From assembly GCA_017537965.1 (NCBI GenBank), contig JAFYJV010000023.1:1-36136 (forward strand): a DNA stretch of 36,136 bases. Direction: 5' to 3'. Position numbers and translations under genes: made by a program. How positions within the stretch are numbered: position 1 is the first letter of the stretch; every line of letters begins with the position of its first letter. Shown in pieces: positions 17,400 to 25,156 of the stretch. Source of the DNA: Bacteroidales bacterium (GTDB lineage Bacteria > Bacteroidota > Bacteroidia > Bacteroidales > F082). The notes below the pieces were generated by a model, which did no database searches, was not told where the DNA came from, and saw only the letters and a list, made by a program, of their open reading frames with translations.

Positions 17400-17474
17400 A
17401 AGTCAGATAACAGAAGACAGAAGTCAGGAGGAAGAATTTTGATTCTGACCTTCTGACTTCTGTCTTCAGACTTC
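17399..17474. repeat. heptad array C: hairpin between convergent LytTR and glnA genes
   Basis: The left arm reads GAAGTCA, GATAACA, GAAGACA, GAAGTCA, GGAGGAA. The right arm is the inverse of GAAGTCT, GAAGACA, GAAGTCA. The stem pairs 17413-17431 with 17449-17467 (19 bp, one G-U). The arms abut both stop codons directly: the first heptad shares the G of the LytTR TAG, and the last ends one base before the glnA TAA. It could act as a transcript end for both genes, but has no U-tract. Confidence 0.9.
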
Positions 17475-18986
17475 TTAGCCTACATGGATGTTTTCGTTGA
17501 CCAGCTTCATGATCTTCTCAGTGTCGTTACCCAATTCCTTGCGGAGGTTGGCATCCTTGAAGTCGCTGAGGTACTTGATCATGTAGTCGATGATGGCATC
17601 GGAGAACACACCCTTGTCAGTGTAGATCTTGCGGTCTTTCTTGAGTTCCTTGGCGGCAGCCACGCAGCTGTCGGGCAGTTGCTCAAGGCTCTCCTGCACC
17701 TTTTTGTTCTTGGCATCGTGGATGTTCACGCCGAGGCCAACGTAGGTCTTTTCAGCCACTTTAAGAGCATCGGGCATCTCAAAGCCATGACGTGCGGCAG
17801 CGCAGAGGGCGGCCATCAACAAGTACATGTCGGCGCAGCCGTCAGAGGCACGCCATTCGAAAGTCTGTTTGTCGCTGAAGTCGCGATTCGACTTCTTCTC
17901 AAGCGGGTTGCAGTTGGCCACCATGTCCTTGCCGTTGTTGATCCAGCCCAACGGCACACGCACCAAGGCGCTGCGGTTGCTGTAGGACCAGCAGAGTGAG
18001 GTTGGGGCTTCTTGATGCGGCACCAGACGGAGGAACGACAGCGGGTTCGGGTTGCCGAAGGCAGGCAGCGAGGTACCGGCGTCCATGTAACCGGCGATGG
18101 CTTTCTTGCCATAGTCGCTGAGCTCGCCCTTTTCCACCATCACGCTCTTGCCGTTCTTCGTGAACTTGCAGTGGACGTGCATACCGGATCCGGCCTTGCC
18201 CACGGTGATCTTCGGGGCGAAGGTCAGCACCACACCATACTGGTAGGCCAGCTGGCGCATGATCCACTTGGCGACGACCAGTTGGTCGGCGGCATCCTCG
18301 ATGTTGGTAGGCAAGAACTCGATCTCGTTCTGCTCGTAGATCTTGCCGTCGTGGGTAAAGTTGCCCACCTCGGAGTGACCGTATTTGATCAAGCCACCGG
18401 CTTGGGCGATGAGACGCATGGCCTCCACGCGGTACTCGGTGAACTTGTTGAACGGGGCGCTCTCGTGGTAGCCACGTTGATCCGGCACTTCGTAGATTTG
18501 TTCGTCATCAGCGATGATGTAATATTCCAGTTCGCCCATGGTCTCCATTTCGAGACCTGTGGTCTTCTTAAAGACCTGGTGAGCCTTGCTGAGGATGTAC
18601 TCCGGTGAACTCTCGAAGGGCTCGCCGTCGCGGTTGTAGAACGAGCAGAGGATGTCGAGGGTCGGAATCTCCGAGAAGGGGTTGCGGAAGGCCGTCTTGT
18701 ACTTCGGCACCACGTAGAGGTCGCTCTTTCCGGCTTCGATGAAGGGGAAGAGGCTGGAGCCGTCGACACGTTCACCGGCGGAGAGGATGTTCTCCAGGTG
18801 TTCGGCGCTGTGGATGACGAAGTTAAGGGTTTTCAACTTGCCGTCCCATCCACAATAGTGGAAGTTGATGAATTCGATTTCATTGTCCTCGCAATAGCGG
18901 ATGATGTCGGCGCGGGTAAATTCCGCTGCTGGTTTCTGCAAGTATTGCACCAGCAGGTTGGGGTTCATGGCAACTTTTTGATCCAT
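17475..18986 (-). CDS. glnA: glutamine synthetase (type I-like)
   Basis: Makes glutamine from glutamate, ammonia and ATP, the main ammonium-assimilation step. 503 residues from ATG 18986. Active-site segments are visible: the metal-binding GELEYYI and YEQNEIEFLP, the nucleotide-site GKAGSGMHVHCKF, the glutamate/ATP region YSNRSALVRVPLG and EWRASDGCADMYLLMAAL. No adenylylation-type Tyr motif is evident near the C terminus. The longer frame to 19076 begins upstream of the TATCTTTG -7 element (19046-19053) and is rejected. It is divergent from the DUF4919 gene and convergent with the LytTR gene across a heptad hairpin. Confidence 0.93.
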   Translation of the reverse strand: MDQKVAMNPNLLVQYLQKPAAEFTRADIIRYCEDNEIEFINFHYCGWDGKLKTLNFVIHSAEHLENILSAGERVDGSSLFPFIEAGKSDLYVVPKYKTAFRNPFSEIPTLDILCSFYNRDGEPFESSPEYILSKAHQVFKKTTGLEMETMGELEYYIIADDEQIYEVPDQRGYHESAPFNKFTEYRVEAMRLIAQAGGLIKYGHSEVGNFTHDGKIYEQNEIEFLPTNIEDAADQLVVAKWIMRQLAYQYGVVLTFAPKITVGKAGSGMHVHCKFTKNGKSVMVEKGELSDYGKKAIAGYMDAGTSLPAFGNPNPLSFLRLVPHQEAPTSLCWSYSNRSALVRVPLGWINNGKDMVANCNPLEKKSNRDFSDKQTFEWRASDGCADMYLLMAALCAAARHGFEMPDALKVAEKTYVGLGVNIHDAKNKKVQESLEQLPDSCVAAAKELKKDRKIYTDKGVFSDAIIDYMIKYLSDFKDANLRKELGNDTEKIMKLVNENIHVG

Positions 18987-19045
18987 TACAATTGTTGATT
19001 TGTTGAGTTGTTTATTTATTGAGTTGTTGTTTCCTGAAAGGGAGG

Positions 19046-19053
19046 CAAAGATA
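19046..19053 (-). promoter_or_regulatory. -7 promoter element of glnA
   Basis: TATCTTTG on the minus strand gives a leader of about 50 nt before ATG 18986, one of the longer leaders here. It decides the start of glnA. Confidence 0.7.
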
Positions 19054-19093
19054 AGAATTGTTTTGGGAAAAAGCAATTATTCAAAAAAGTTTG

Positions 19094-19101
19094 TAAATTT
19101 G
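19094..19101 (+). promoter_or_regulatory. -7 promoter element of the DUF4919-porV unit
   Basis: TAAATTTG, 23 nt before ATG 19125. It is back-to-back with the glnA promoter, 40 bp apart. Confidence 0.6.
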
Positions 19102-19124
19102 CGTGAAACATAGCAAATTCCATC

Positions 19125-19868
19125 ATGACAAAAAGAAAACAATTCTCATTTTTAATGATTACTCTATTCTTGTCATCATTGTTTGTCTTGAATTCCTGCA
19201 CAACGAGTAAAAAGACGGTAAAACACAATGGTACCGCCTTCAACGCCATTGATTACAAGCAGATTAAAAAAGCAGTCAACGACAAGGACAGCGAGTTCTA
19301 TTATCCTGAATTGTTGAGGCGTTTTGACGCTGCCGACACCACCCTGACCCGTGAACAAGCCTATTATTTCTATTATGGAACTGCAACACTTCCAGACTAT
19401 AATCCATACAAATTTGAAAACTACGAGGAGGTGAACAAGGCGTTAAGCGGCGATAATAACACCGAAGAACACTGGCAAAAAGCAGCCCTGGCCATCGAAA
19501 AGCAACTTCATTCCGATCCTACCAATCTTCGTTTTCATGTGTATAAGCAAATGGCATACTCGTATGTGTATGGTAAAGAATCACAAGAGTACCGGGATGC
19601 CGTTTTCCAAGTGAAGACGCTTTTGTCAGCCATAATGGCAAGTGGCGATGGTCGATCCAAGGAGACTGCCTTCCACGTAATTTCAGTAACGGATGAATAT
19701 GGACTCATGGACATTCTTGGCGTTTCGCTTAAGATGCAATCGTTGATTAATGACAAAGACCAATCATACGATTTGATGGAATTGAAAGAAAATGAATATG
19801 GGTTGGAGTCGCTCTATTTCAACACTACGGTTTGCATGAAGGCGATGAACAAGATGTTCTCCCACTGA
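19125..19868 (+). CDS. DUF4919-type lipoprotein
   Basis: A 247-residue lipoprotein with a signal sequence and lipobox in FVLNSCTTSKK. The body resembles the Bacteroidota DUF4919 family: an IDYKQIKKAVND start, the YYFYYGTATLPDYNPYK segment, then TPR-like helices (DPTNLRFHVYKQMAYSYVYG) and a HVISVTDEYGLMDILG block. Function unknown; it is probably periplasmic-facing. porV follows after 52 nt with no obvious promoter of its own, so the two are likely cotranscribed. Confidence 0.75.
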   Translation: MTKRKQFSFLMITLFLSSLFVLNSCTTSKKTVKHNGTAFNAIDYKQIKKAVNDKDSEFYYPELLRRFDAADTTLTREQAYYFYYGTATLPDYNPYKFENYEEVNKALSGDNNTEEHWQKAALAIEKQLHSDPTNLRFHVYKQMAYSYVYGKESQEYRDAVFQVKTLLSAIMASGDGRSKETAFHVISVTDEYGLMDILGVSLKMQSLINDKDQSYDLMELKENEYGLESLYFNTTVCMKAMNKMFSH

Positions 19869-19920
19869 ACGAAGCGGTTTAAAAAGCCAATAGGAAGAAA
19901 CAATACAAAATGAAACTGCT

Positions 19921-21060
19921 ATGAAAACAAAATGGGTTTTTCTTTTGATCGCCATGATGGTCATGGGAAATGGCTTTTGCCAAGACTTTGGCTGGCGTTT
20001 TCCTGCCAACGAAACAGCACCGACCATCTTTCATGTATTTACCGACTCTCGAGGTATAAGTCTGGGGAATAGCGGCGCAGCTTCCGAAGCGGATGTCTTC
20101 AGCATGTACTACAACCCAGCCAAATATGCCTTCATCAAGGACAAGACCACTTTTGGATTGAGCTATGTTCCTTGGATGAGAGGACTGAGCCCAGATATGA
20201 ATCTTGCGGATCTTGCTTTTGCGCGCAAGGTCGGCAAAGTCTCCGCCATCGCTGCTTCGATTCGTTATTTAAACATGGGAGAGATTACCATCCGTGATGA
20301 AGAAAGTGTCGAGTTAGTAGAGATTCATCCTACCGATTTCGCTTTGGATTTTGCCTATTCCGCGCGGTTGACAGAGCATCTCTCCTTGGCTGCGGCTGTA
20401 CGTTTTGTTTCTTCAAAGGATTATCCCGATGCTTATCCTCCAGCATCCGCATCTTCATTAGCTGGAGATCTTGGACTTTATTACCAACAACCCTTGACTC
20501 TCGGTGAAAAGGAGGCCCAATACGCATTGGGTGTATCCATCACCAACATCGGAGGCAAGATGAAATATAGCGAGACATTCAAAAAATTCCTTCCAGCGAC
20601 CTTGCGTGTAGGTGGTGCCTTCAAGACCGAGTTGATCAAGGAACATACGCTCACGGCCATGATGGATTTTTCCAAGCTTTTGGTGCCCACACCTCCGAGC
20701 TATTCGTTTGACCCACTAACGGGTGAATACGTCATCGATGCGGAGTTTTCCGATGATGTTTCCGTATTACAAGGCATGATTCAATCGTTTTATGACGCCC
20801 CCAAAGGCTTCTCCGAGGAGTTGAAAGAAGTCATCTGGAGCTTGGGTTTGGAATACGCTTGGAAAGAAAAGTGGTTTGGACGCGTGGGTTATTATCACGA
20901 ATCACAGTACAAGGGAAATCAGAAATTCTTCACTTTGGGCGCTGGAGCCAATTTCAAGCGTTTCGGTGTGGATGTTTCCTATCTGATCAGTGCCAACGGC
21001 ATGTATGGAATCGATCCGATGAAAAACATGCTGAGCATCGGTTTCCGTTATGGGTTCTGA
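19921..21060 (+). CDS. porV: T9SS outer-membrane protein PorV (LptO)-like
   Basis: A 379-residue outer-membrane beta-barrel with a cleavable signal (MKTKWVFLLIAMMVMGNGFC). It resembles PorV, the shuttle that receives cargo from the T9SS translocon and hands it to the attachment complex. Matches include DSRGISLGNSGAAS, SMYYNPAKYAFIKDKTTFGL, SYVPWMRGLSPDMNLADLAF and YPDAYPPASASSLAGDLGLY, and the C-terminal barrel strand MLSIGFRYGF. It fits the three sorting-domain proteins in this window. Other T9SS core genes (porKLMN, sov, porU) are not present here. Confidence 0.9.
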   Translation: MKTKWVFLLIAMMVMGNGFCQDFGWRFPANETAPTIFHVFTDSRGISLGNSGAASEADVFSMYYNPAKYAFIKDKTTFGLSYVPWMRGLSPDMNLADLAFARKVGKVSAIAASIRYLNMGEITIRDEESVELVEIHPTDFALDFAYSARLTEHLSLAAAVRFVSSKDYPDAYPPASASSLAGDLGLYYQQPLTLGEKEAQYALGVSITNIGGKMKYSETFKKFLPATLRVGGAFKTELIKEHTLTAMMDFSKLLVPTPPSYSFDPLTGEYVIDAEFSDDVSVLQGMIQSFYDAPKGFSEELKEVIWSLGLEYAWKEKWFGRVGYYHESQYKGNQKFFTLGAGANFKRFGVDVSYLISANGMYGIDPMKNMLSIGFRYGF

Positions 21061-21078
21061 AATGTACCAAAGGTAATC

Positions 21079-22194
21079 CTACCTCTTCAACATATTAAAA
21101 TAGGCATCCAGCAGCTTCTGGGCGCCGATGTAGGCACTCATGCGTTGGTTGCGGACGTCGTTTTCCACCAAAGGAAGGAGGTCGGTGACTAATTGATTTT
21201 GATAGAAATCTGATTTTAGCGCCGACTCCATAGTGTCGATCATCATCTGGACATCCTGTTGGGAACGTTTTTGTTGGAGATAGCCATTATCGCGAATGGC
21301 TTGGACGTGGTCATAGACCATTTGCCAGACGGCATCCACATTGAAGCCTGTCAACGAAGAGCAGGTCAAAACCTTGGTTGCCTGTCCCGACTCCGGCATG
21401 GGGAAGAGATGCAGGGCCGTGCGGCATTCGGCGGCGGCGCGTTCGGCACGCAGCACATTGTCGCCATCGGCTTTGTTGACGGCGATGCCGTCGGCCATCT
21501 CCATGATGCCGCGCTTGATGCCTTGAAGTTCATCACCAGCACCGCTGATCAAGATTAAAAGGAAGAAATCCACCATGGAATGCACGGCGGTCTCCGACTG
21601 GCCCACACCGACGGTTTCGATGAAGATGGTGTCGTAGCCCGCGGCCTCGCAGAGGATGACCGTCTCACGGGTCTTTCGGGCCACGCCGCCCAAGGTACCG
21701 GCAGATGCCGAAGGACGAATGAAAGCATTCGGATGCACGGAAAGTTCCTCCATGCGGGTCTTGTCACCCAAAATAGAACCTTTGGAACGCTGGCTCGACG
21801 GGTCGATAGCCAGCACCGCCAGTTTATGGTCGTTGCGGCAGAGGTACATGCCCAACGCCTCAATGAAGGTGCTTTTACCAGCACCCGGCACACCGGTGAT
21901 GCCCAGCCTCAAAGCCTTTCCCGAATGAGGCAGGCAAGCTGCAATGATCTGTTGGGCAAGTTCCTGGTGGTTAGGCAGCGAGCTTTCCACTAAGGTGATG
22001 GCTTTACCCAAGGCCACACGGTCACCTTTGAAGATGCCTTCAACATACCATTCCAGTGGCATTAGCTTCTGCTGATTGCGACGCAAACGCTCCAACGCCT
22101 GAGGATTCACTTGCACCGGTTGGTCCACGCCTTCGGCCACTTTCAAGTTTGAATCCCATTCATGCTCTTGATTCTCAAAATGTTCTATTTCCAT
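21079..22194 (-). CDS. meaB: methylmalonyl-CoA mutase-associated GTPase MeaB
   Basis: A G3E-family GTPase chaperone that gates cobalamin loading and protects B12-dependent methylmalonyl-CoA mutase. 371 residues. Walker A is GVPGAGKSTFIEALG, the switch region FIETVGVGQSETAVHSMVDF and the base-specificity motif NKADGDN. The first ~40 residues are a helical extension as in MeaB/ArgK proteins, and the C-terminal helices serve in dimerisation. The mutase genes are not in the window. It has its own TATCTTTG promoter and is convergent with porV. Confidence 0.94.
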   Translation of the reverse strand: MEIEHFENQEHEWDSNLKVAEGVDQPVQVNPQALERLRRNQQKLMPLEWYVEGIFKGDRVALGKAITLVESSLPNHQELAQQIIAACLPHSGKALRLGITGVPGAGKSTFIEALGMYLCRNDHKLAVLAIDPSSQRSKGSILGDKTRMEELSVHPNAFIRPSASAGTLGGVARKTRETVILCEAAGYDTIFIETVGVGQSETAVHSMVDFFLLILISGAGDELQGIKRGIMEMADGIAVNKADGDNVLRAERAAAECRTALHLFPMPESGQATKVLTCSSLTGFNVDAVWQMVYDHVQAIRDNGYLQQKRSQQDVQMMIDTMESALKSDFYQNQLVTDLLPLVENDVRNQRMSAYIGAQKLLDAYFNMLKR

Positions 22195-22216
22195 ACAAAC
22201 CTCTTGTTAGAAAAAG

Positions 22217-22224
22217 CAAAGATA
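22217..22224 (-). promoter_or_regulatory. -7 promoter element of meaB
   Basis: TATCTTTG on the minus strand, 22 nt before the meaB ATG. It faces away from the promoter at 22266. Confidence 0.7.
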
Positions 22225-22265
22225 GTGTTTAAAAAGATTTTTTTTCGTAATTCAGAAATTTTTTG

Positions 22266-22273
22266 TAACTTTG
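22266..22273 (+). promoter_or_regulatory. -7 promoter element of the glycogen-synthase-like operon
   Basis: TAACTTTG, 23 nt before ATG 22297. Probably drives the run of genes to pheS, which are all separated by 21 nt or less. Confidence 0.65.
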
Positions 22274-22296
22274 CATCTTAACTCTAACTGCGCACT

Positions 22297-23112
22297 ATGA
22301 CTAACAAGCATCGGGTACTTTTTGTACAACAGGAAATCACTCCCTATTTGCCAGACACCCCCATGGGGTTGATCGGGAGGAACCTGCCCCAAGCAACTCA
22401 GGAACACGGAAAGGAAATCAGGATCTTCATGCCCAGATACGGCCACATCAACGAAAGAAGAAACCAACTGCATGAGGTCATCCGCCTGTCAGGCATGAAT
22501 CTCATCATCAACGACACGGACCACCCACTGATCATCAAGGTGGCATCCATCCAAAAAGCGAGGATGCAGATCTATTTCATAGACAACGACGATTTCTTTA
22601 CCAAGAGAAAGTACACCGTATATGACCATAACGGAAAGTTCTGCGAGGACAACGACGATCGTACCGTCTTCTTCAACCGTGGCGTCATCGAGACTGTGCG
22701 CAAGCTGAACTGGTCGCCCGACATCATCCACTGCAGCGGCTGGATGACGGCTCTCATGCCCATCTTCATCAAAAGGGCCTTCAAGGACAACCCGCTGTTC
22801 AACGAGTCTAAGATCATCTATTCCATATATGACGACAGCTTCAAAGAACTGCTGAAAAGCGGTTTTGAGAAAAAAGTGAAACTCCCCGGAATGACCGCCA
22901 AGGATCTCAAATACTATAAAGAACCTTCTTACGTTAATCTCACCAAGGCGGCCATTGACTATTCCGACGGCATCATCATCGGCAGCGAACAAATCGACCC
23001 GACGATAGCAGACTACGTGAAAAGCTGCAACAAGCCGGTGCTGGAGTATCAGGGACCAGACCAATACGCAGAGGCCTACAATGCCTTCTATGACACGATT
23101 TTAAGTAATTGA
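22297..23112 (+). CDS. stand-alone glycogen/starch synthase N-terminal (GT5) domain protein
   Basis: 271 residues, about half a normal GlgA. It covers only the N-terminal Rossmann domain: RVLFVQQEITPYLPDTPMGL, IRIFMPRYGHINERRNQLHE, PDIIHCSGWMTALMPIFIKR, then SDGIIIGSEQ. There is no C-terminal nucleotide-sugar-binding domain. The KxGGL loop that binds ADP-glucose in GlgA is replaced by DTPMGL. Catalysis by this protein alone is therefore doubtful. From memory, short forms next to DUF4270 are widespread in Bacteroidota, so this is probably a conserved family rather than a fragment. The stop overlaps the next ATG by one base (TGATG), suggesting translational coupling. Confidence 0.85.
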   Translation: MTNKHRVLFVQQEITPYLPDTPMGLIGRNLPQATQEHGKEIRIFMPRYGHINERRNQLHEVIRLSGMNLIINDTDHPLIIKVASIQKARMQIYFIDNDDFFTKRKYTVYDHNGKFCEDNDDRTVFFNRGVIETVRKLNWSPDIIHCSGWMTALMPIFIKRAFKDNPLFNESKIIYSIYDDSFKELLKSGFEKKVKLPGMTAKDLKYYKEPSYVNLTKAAIDYSDGIIIGSEQIDPTIADYVKSCNKPVLEYQGPDQYAEAYNAFYDTILSN

Positions 23113-24473
23113 TGGAAACCTTGAAAACTAAACATTTTCTTTCTTTGCCCTTGAAAGCGATGCTATGCATCCTGTTGGGCTTTATGGGATACTCCTGCAA
23201 CAAGACCACTGAGAGCATCGGCAACGGACTGTTGCCGGAAGGAGATCTTATCGGCGTCTATTTTACCGACACCGTTGCCATCGAATGCCATTCGACATTG
23301 GTCGATTCGATTATCACCAAGGGGATGACAAGCATCCTTCTCGGCAGCATGGTGGATCCCATCATGGGAAGGACCGACGCCAGCATCTTCACCCAACTGC
23401 ACATCTCCTCCACCAACCAACAGTTCGGCGACCAACCGATCATCGACTCCGTAGTGCTCCAACTGGCCTATAGCGACTATTTCGGCGACACCAACACCCT
23501 GCAGACGGTTCACGTCTATGAGCTTGCCGACTCTCTGGTGGGCTCACAATACTATTACCAATTCGATGATGTTGCCATACAGCCCGAAGACCTTGCACAA
23601 GGCTTCCAGTTCTATCCCCGTCCCAAGACCACGGGCATGGTGATCGGAACCGACACGCTCACTCAAGCCGTGTTGCGCATCCCGCTTTCCAACAGCTTTG
23701 GCGAACGTCTGGTCCAAGCCGACACTAGCGTTTATTCAGCACCGGAATACTTCAAGGAATACATCTACGGCCTGAAGATCTGTTGCGAGAGTGTCAGTCA
23801 GGATGGCGCCATCTGCTCCTTCTACCCCACCAGCAACACCATCACCGTGCTTCAGCTCTACTACCACGAGAATCCCGAGGCGGAAAGCCGCATGAGATAC
23901 AACTACTACATCACTAGCGACGACGTGTATTTCAACCAATATCTCCACGACTACTCGATGGGATCGCCCGAATTCGTGAGTCAGGTGGTGGATGGCAACA
24001 CAGCGCTTGGACAACAACAGCTCTATCTCCAGTCGATGGGAGGCGTCCATGCCATCGTCCGTTTTCCACACCTCACCGAGTGGACCAAGCCCACGGAGCA
24101 CAGCCATATCCTCATCAACGAAGCCAAGTTGATCCTTCCCACCTCGACGCTGATTGCCGATTCGAGTCAATATGCGACCATCTCCACGCTGGCTCTTCTC
24201 AATATCAAGGAAAACGGCACTTCCTTATTGCCCGATTACCTCGAAGGAACCAACTATTACGGTGGTAGCTATAACACAACTACCCGACAAGTTGTTTTCC
24301 GTATCTCCGAGTATCTCCAGCAGCTCTTGAATGGACGCCTTTACAGCGACGGCATCTATCTCTCCATCACAGGCGCCTCTTACAATCCCTTGCGCTGGAT
24401 CCTTGCGGGACCGACTCCCGACGAGGGGGAAGCCTTGCGCTGTGAGATCAAATATTCCATTGTCGAAGAATAA
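23112..24473 (+). CDS. DUF4270 family lipoprotein
   Basis: 453 residues. The lipoprotein signal ends at MGYSCNK. The body is the beta-rich DUF4270 domain: SIGNGLLPEGDLIGVYFTDT at the start, then SILLGSMVDPIMGRTDASIF, a HSHILINEAKLILP-type strand and a C-terminal ISEYLQQLLNG...LYLSI-like block. Function unknown; predicted at the cell envelope. ATG 23112 overlaps the preceding TGA; a TTG one codon earlier is less likely. The pairing with the glycogen-synthase-like gene is recurrent in the phylum. Confidence 0.88.
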   Translation: METLKTKHFLSLPLKAMLCILLGFMGYSCNKTTESIGNGLLPEGDLIGVYFTDTVAIECHSTLVDSIITKGMTSILLGSMVDPIMGRTDASIFTQLHISSTNQQFGDQPIIDSVVLQLAYSDYFGDTNTLQTVHVYELADSLVGSQYYYQFDDVAIQPEDLAQGFQFYPRPKTTGMVIGTDTLTQAVLRIPLSNSFGERLVQADTSVYSAPEYFKEYIYGLKICCESVSQDGAICSFYPTSNTITVLQLYYHENPEAESRMRYNYYITSDDVYFNQYLHDYSMGSPEFVSQVVDGNTALGQQQLYLQSMGGVHAIVRFPHLTEWTKPTEHSHILINEAKLILPTSTLIADSSQYATISTLALLNIKENGTSLLPDYLEGTNYYGGSYNTTTRQVVFRISEYLQQLLNGRLYSDGIYLSITGASYNPLRWILAGPTPDEGEALRCEIKYSIVEE

Positions 24474-24494
24474 GAAAAACCAAACAACTATATC

Positions 24495-25145
24495 ATGAAA
24501 AAACTGATTCTTATGTCATTGATTTTCGCCGGTCTGATGTGCCAGGCCCAAGAAAAAGAGACCGTGGTGGTCATCGAAACCAATTACGGAACCATCAAAG
24601 CCAAGCTGTACAACGACACCCCGCTCCACCGCGACAATTTCATCAAGTTGGTGAACGAAGGTTGGTACAAAGGCTCTCCGTTCCACCGTGTCATCAACAA
24701 GTTCATGATCCAAGGCGGCCAGAATGCCGACGGACGCCAAGATCCCGGCTATACCGTTCCCGCTGAGTTCCGCGACAACCACTTCCACAAGAAGGGTGCC
24801 CTCTGCGCTGCACGCCAAGGCGACCAGGTGAATCCTAAGAAAGCCTCCAGCGGTTCCCAGTTCTATATCGTCCAGGGCCAGGTCTATGACGACAAGACCC
24901 TTGACATGTATGAAGAACGCCTGGGCAAAGTCATCGGACCCAAACAACGCCAAGCCTACAAGAGCATCGGCGGCACACCGCATCTTGACGGCGACTATAC
25001 GGTATTCGGAGAAGTCACCGAAGGTCTCGACATCGTCGATAAAATCGCTGCAGTCCAGACCGGCTACATGGATGTGCCCGTGAAACCAGTGACGATCACC
25101 TCCATCAAAATTGAGAAATGCGCTGAGAAAAGTTGCTGTCAGTAA
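24495..25145 (+). CDS. exported peptidyl-prolyl cis-trans isomerase (cyclophilin type)
   Basis: 216 residues with a signal peptide (MKKLILMSLIFAGLMCQAQ), so it acts outside the cytoplasm. The cyclophilin core is clear: GTIKAKLYNDTPLHRDNFIK, the active-site Arg in SPFHRVINKFMIQGG, SSGSQFYIVQG and the closing DYTVFGEVTEGLDIVDKI. A ~45-residue insert (DDKTLDMYEERLGKVIGPKQ and on) and GGTPHLDG come before the last strands; this occurs in some Bacteroidota cyclophilins. A Cys-rich tail (KCAEKSCCQ) is unusual. It lies 21 nt after the DUF4270 gene and 11 nt before pheS. Confidence 0.93.
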   Translation: MKKLILMSLIFAGLMCQAQEKETVVVIETNYGTIKAKLYNDTPLHRDNFIKLVNEGWYKGSPFHRVINKFMIQGGQNADGRQDPGYTVPAEFRDNHFHKKGALCAARQGDQVNPKKASSGSQFYIVQGQVYDDKTLDMYEERLGKVIGPKQRQAYKSIGGTPHLDGDYTVFGEVTEGLDIVDKIAAVQTGYMDVPVKPVTITSIKIEKCAEKSCCQ

Positions 25146-25156
25146 TCTTTACTCCC

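Noticed and set aside
18987-19076. N-terminally extended glnA and, at 31865-31909, extended mnmA
   Set aside because: Both extensions cross the TATCTTTG promoter element and add residues with no family similarity.
21071-21084. Terminator between porV and meaB (AGGTA ... TACCT)
   Set aside because: A 5-bp stem with no T-tract; not distinguishable from chance.
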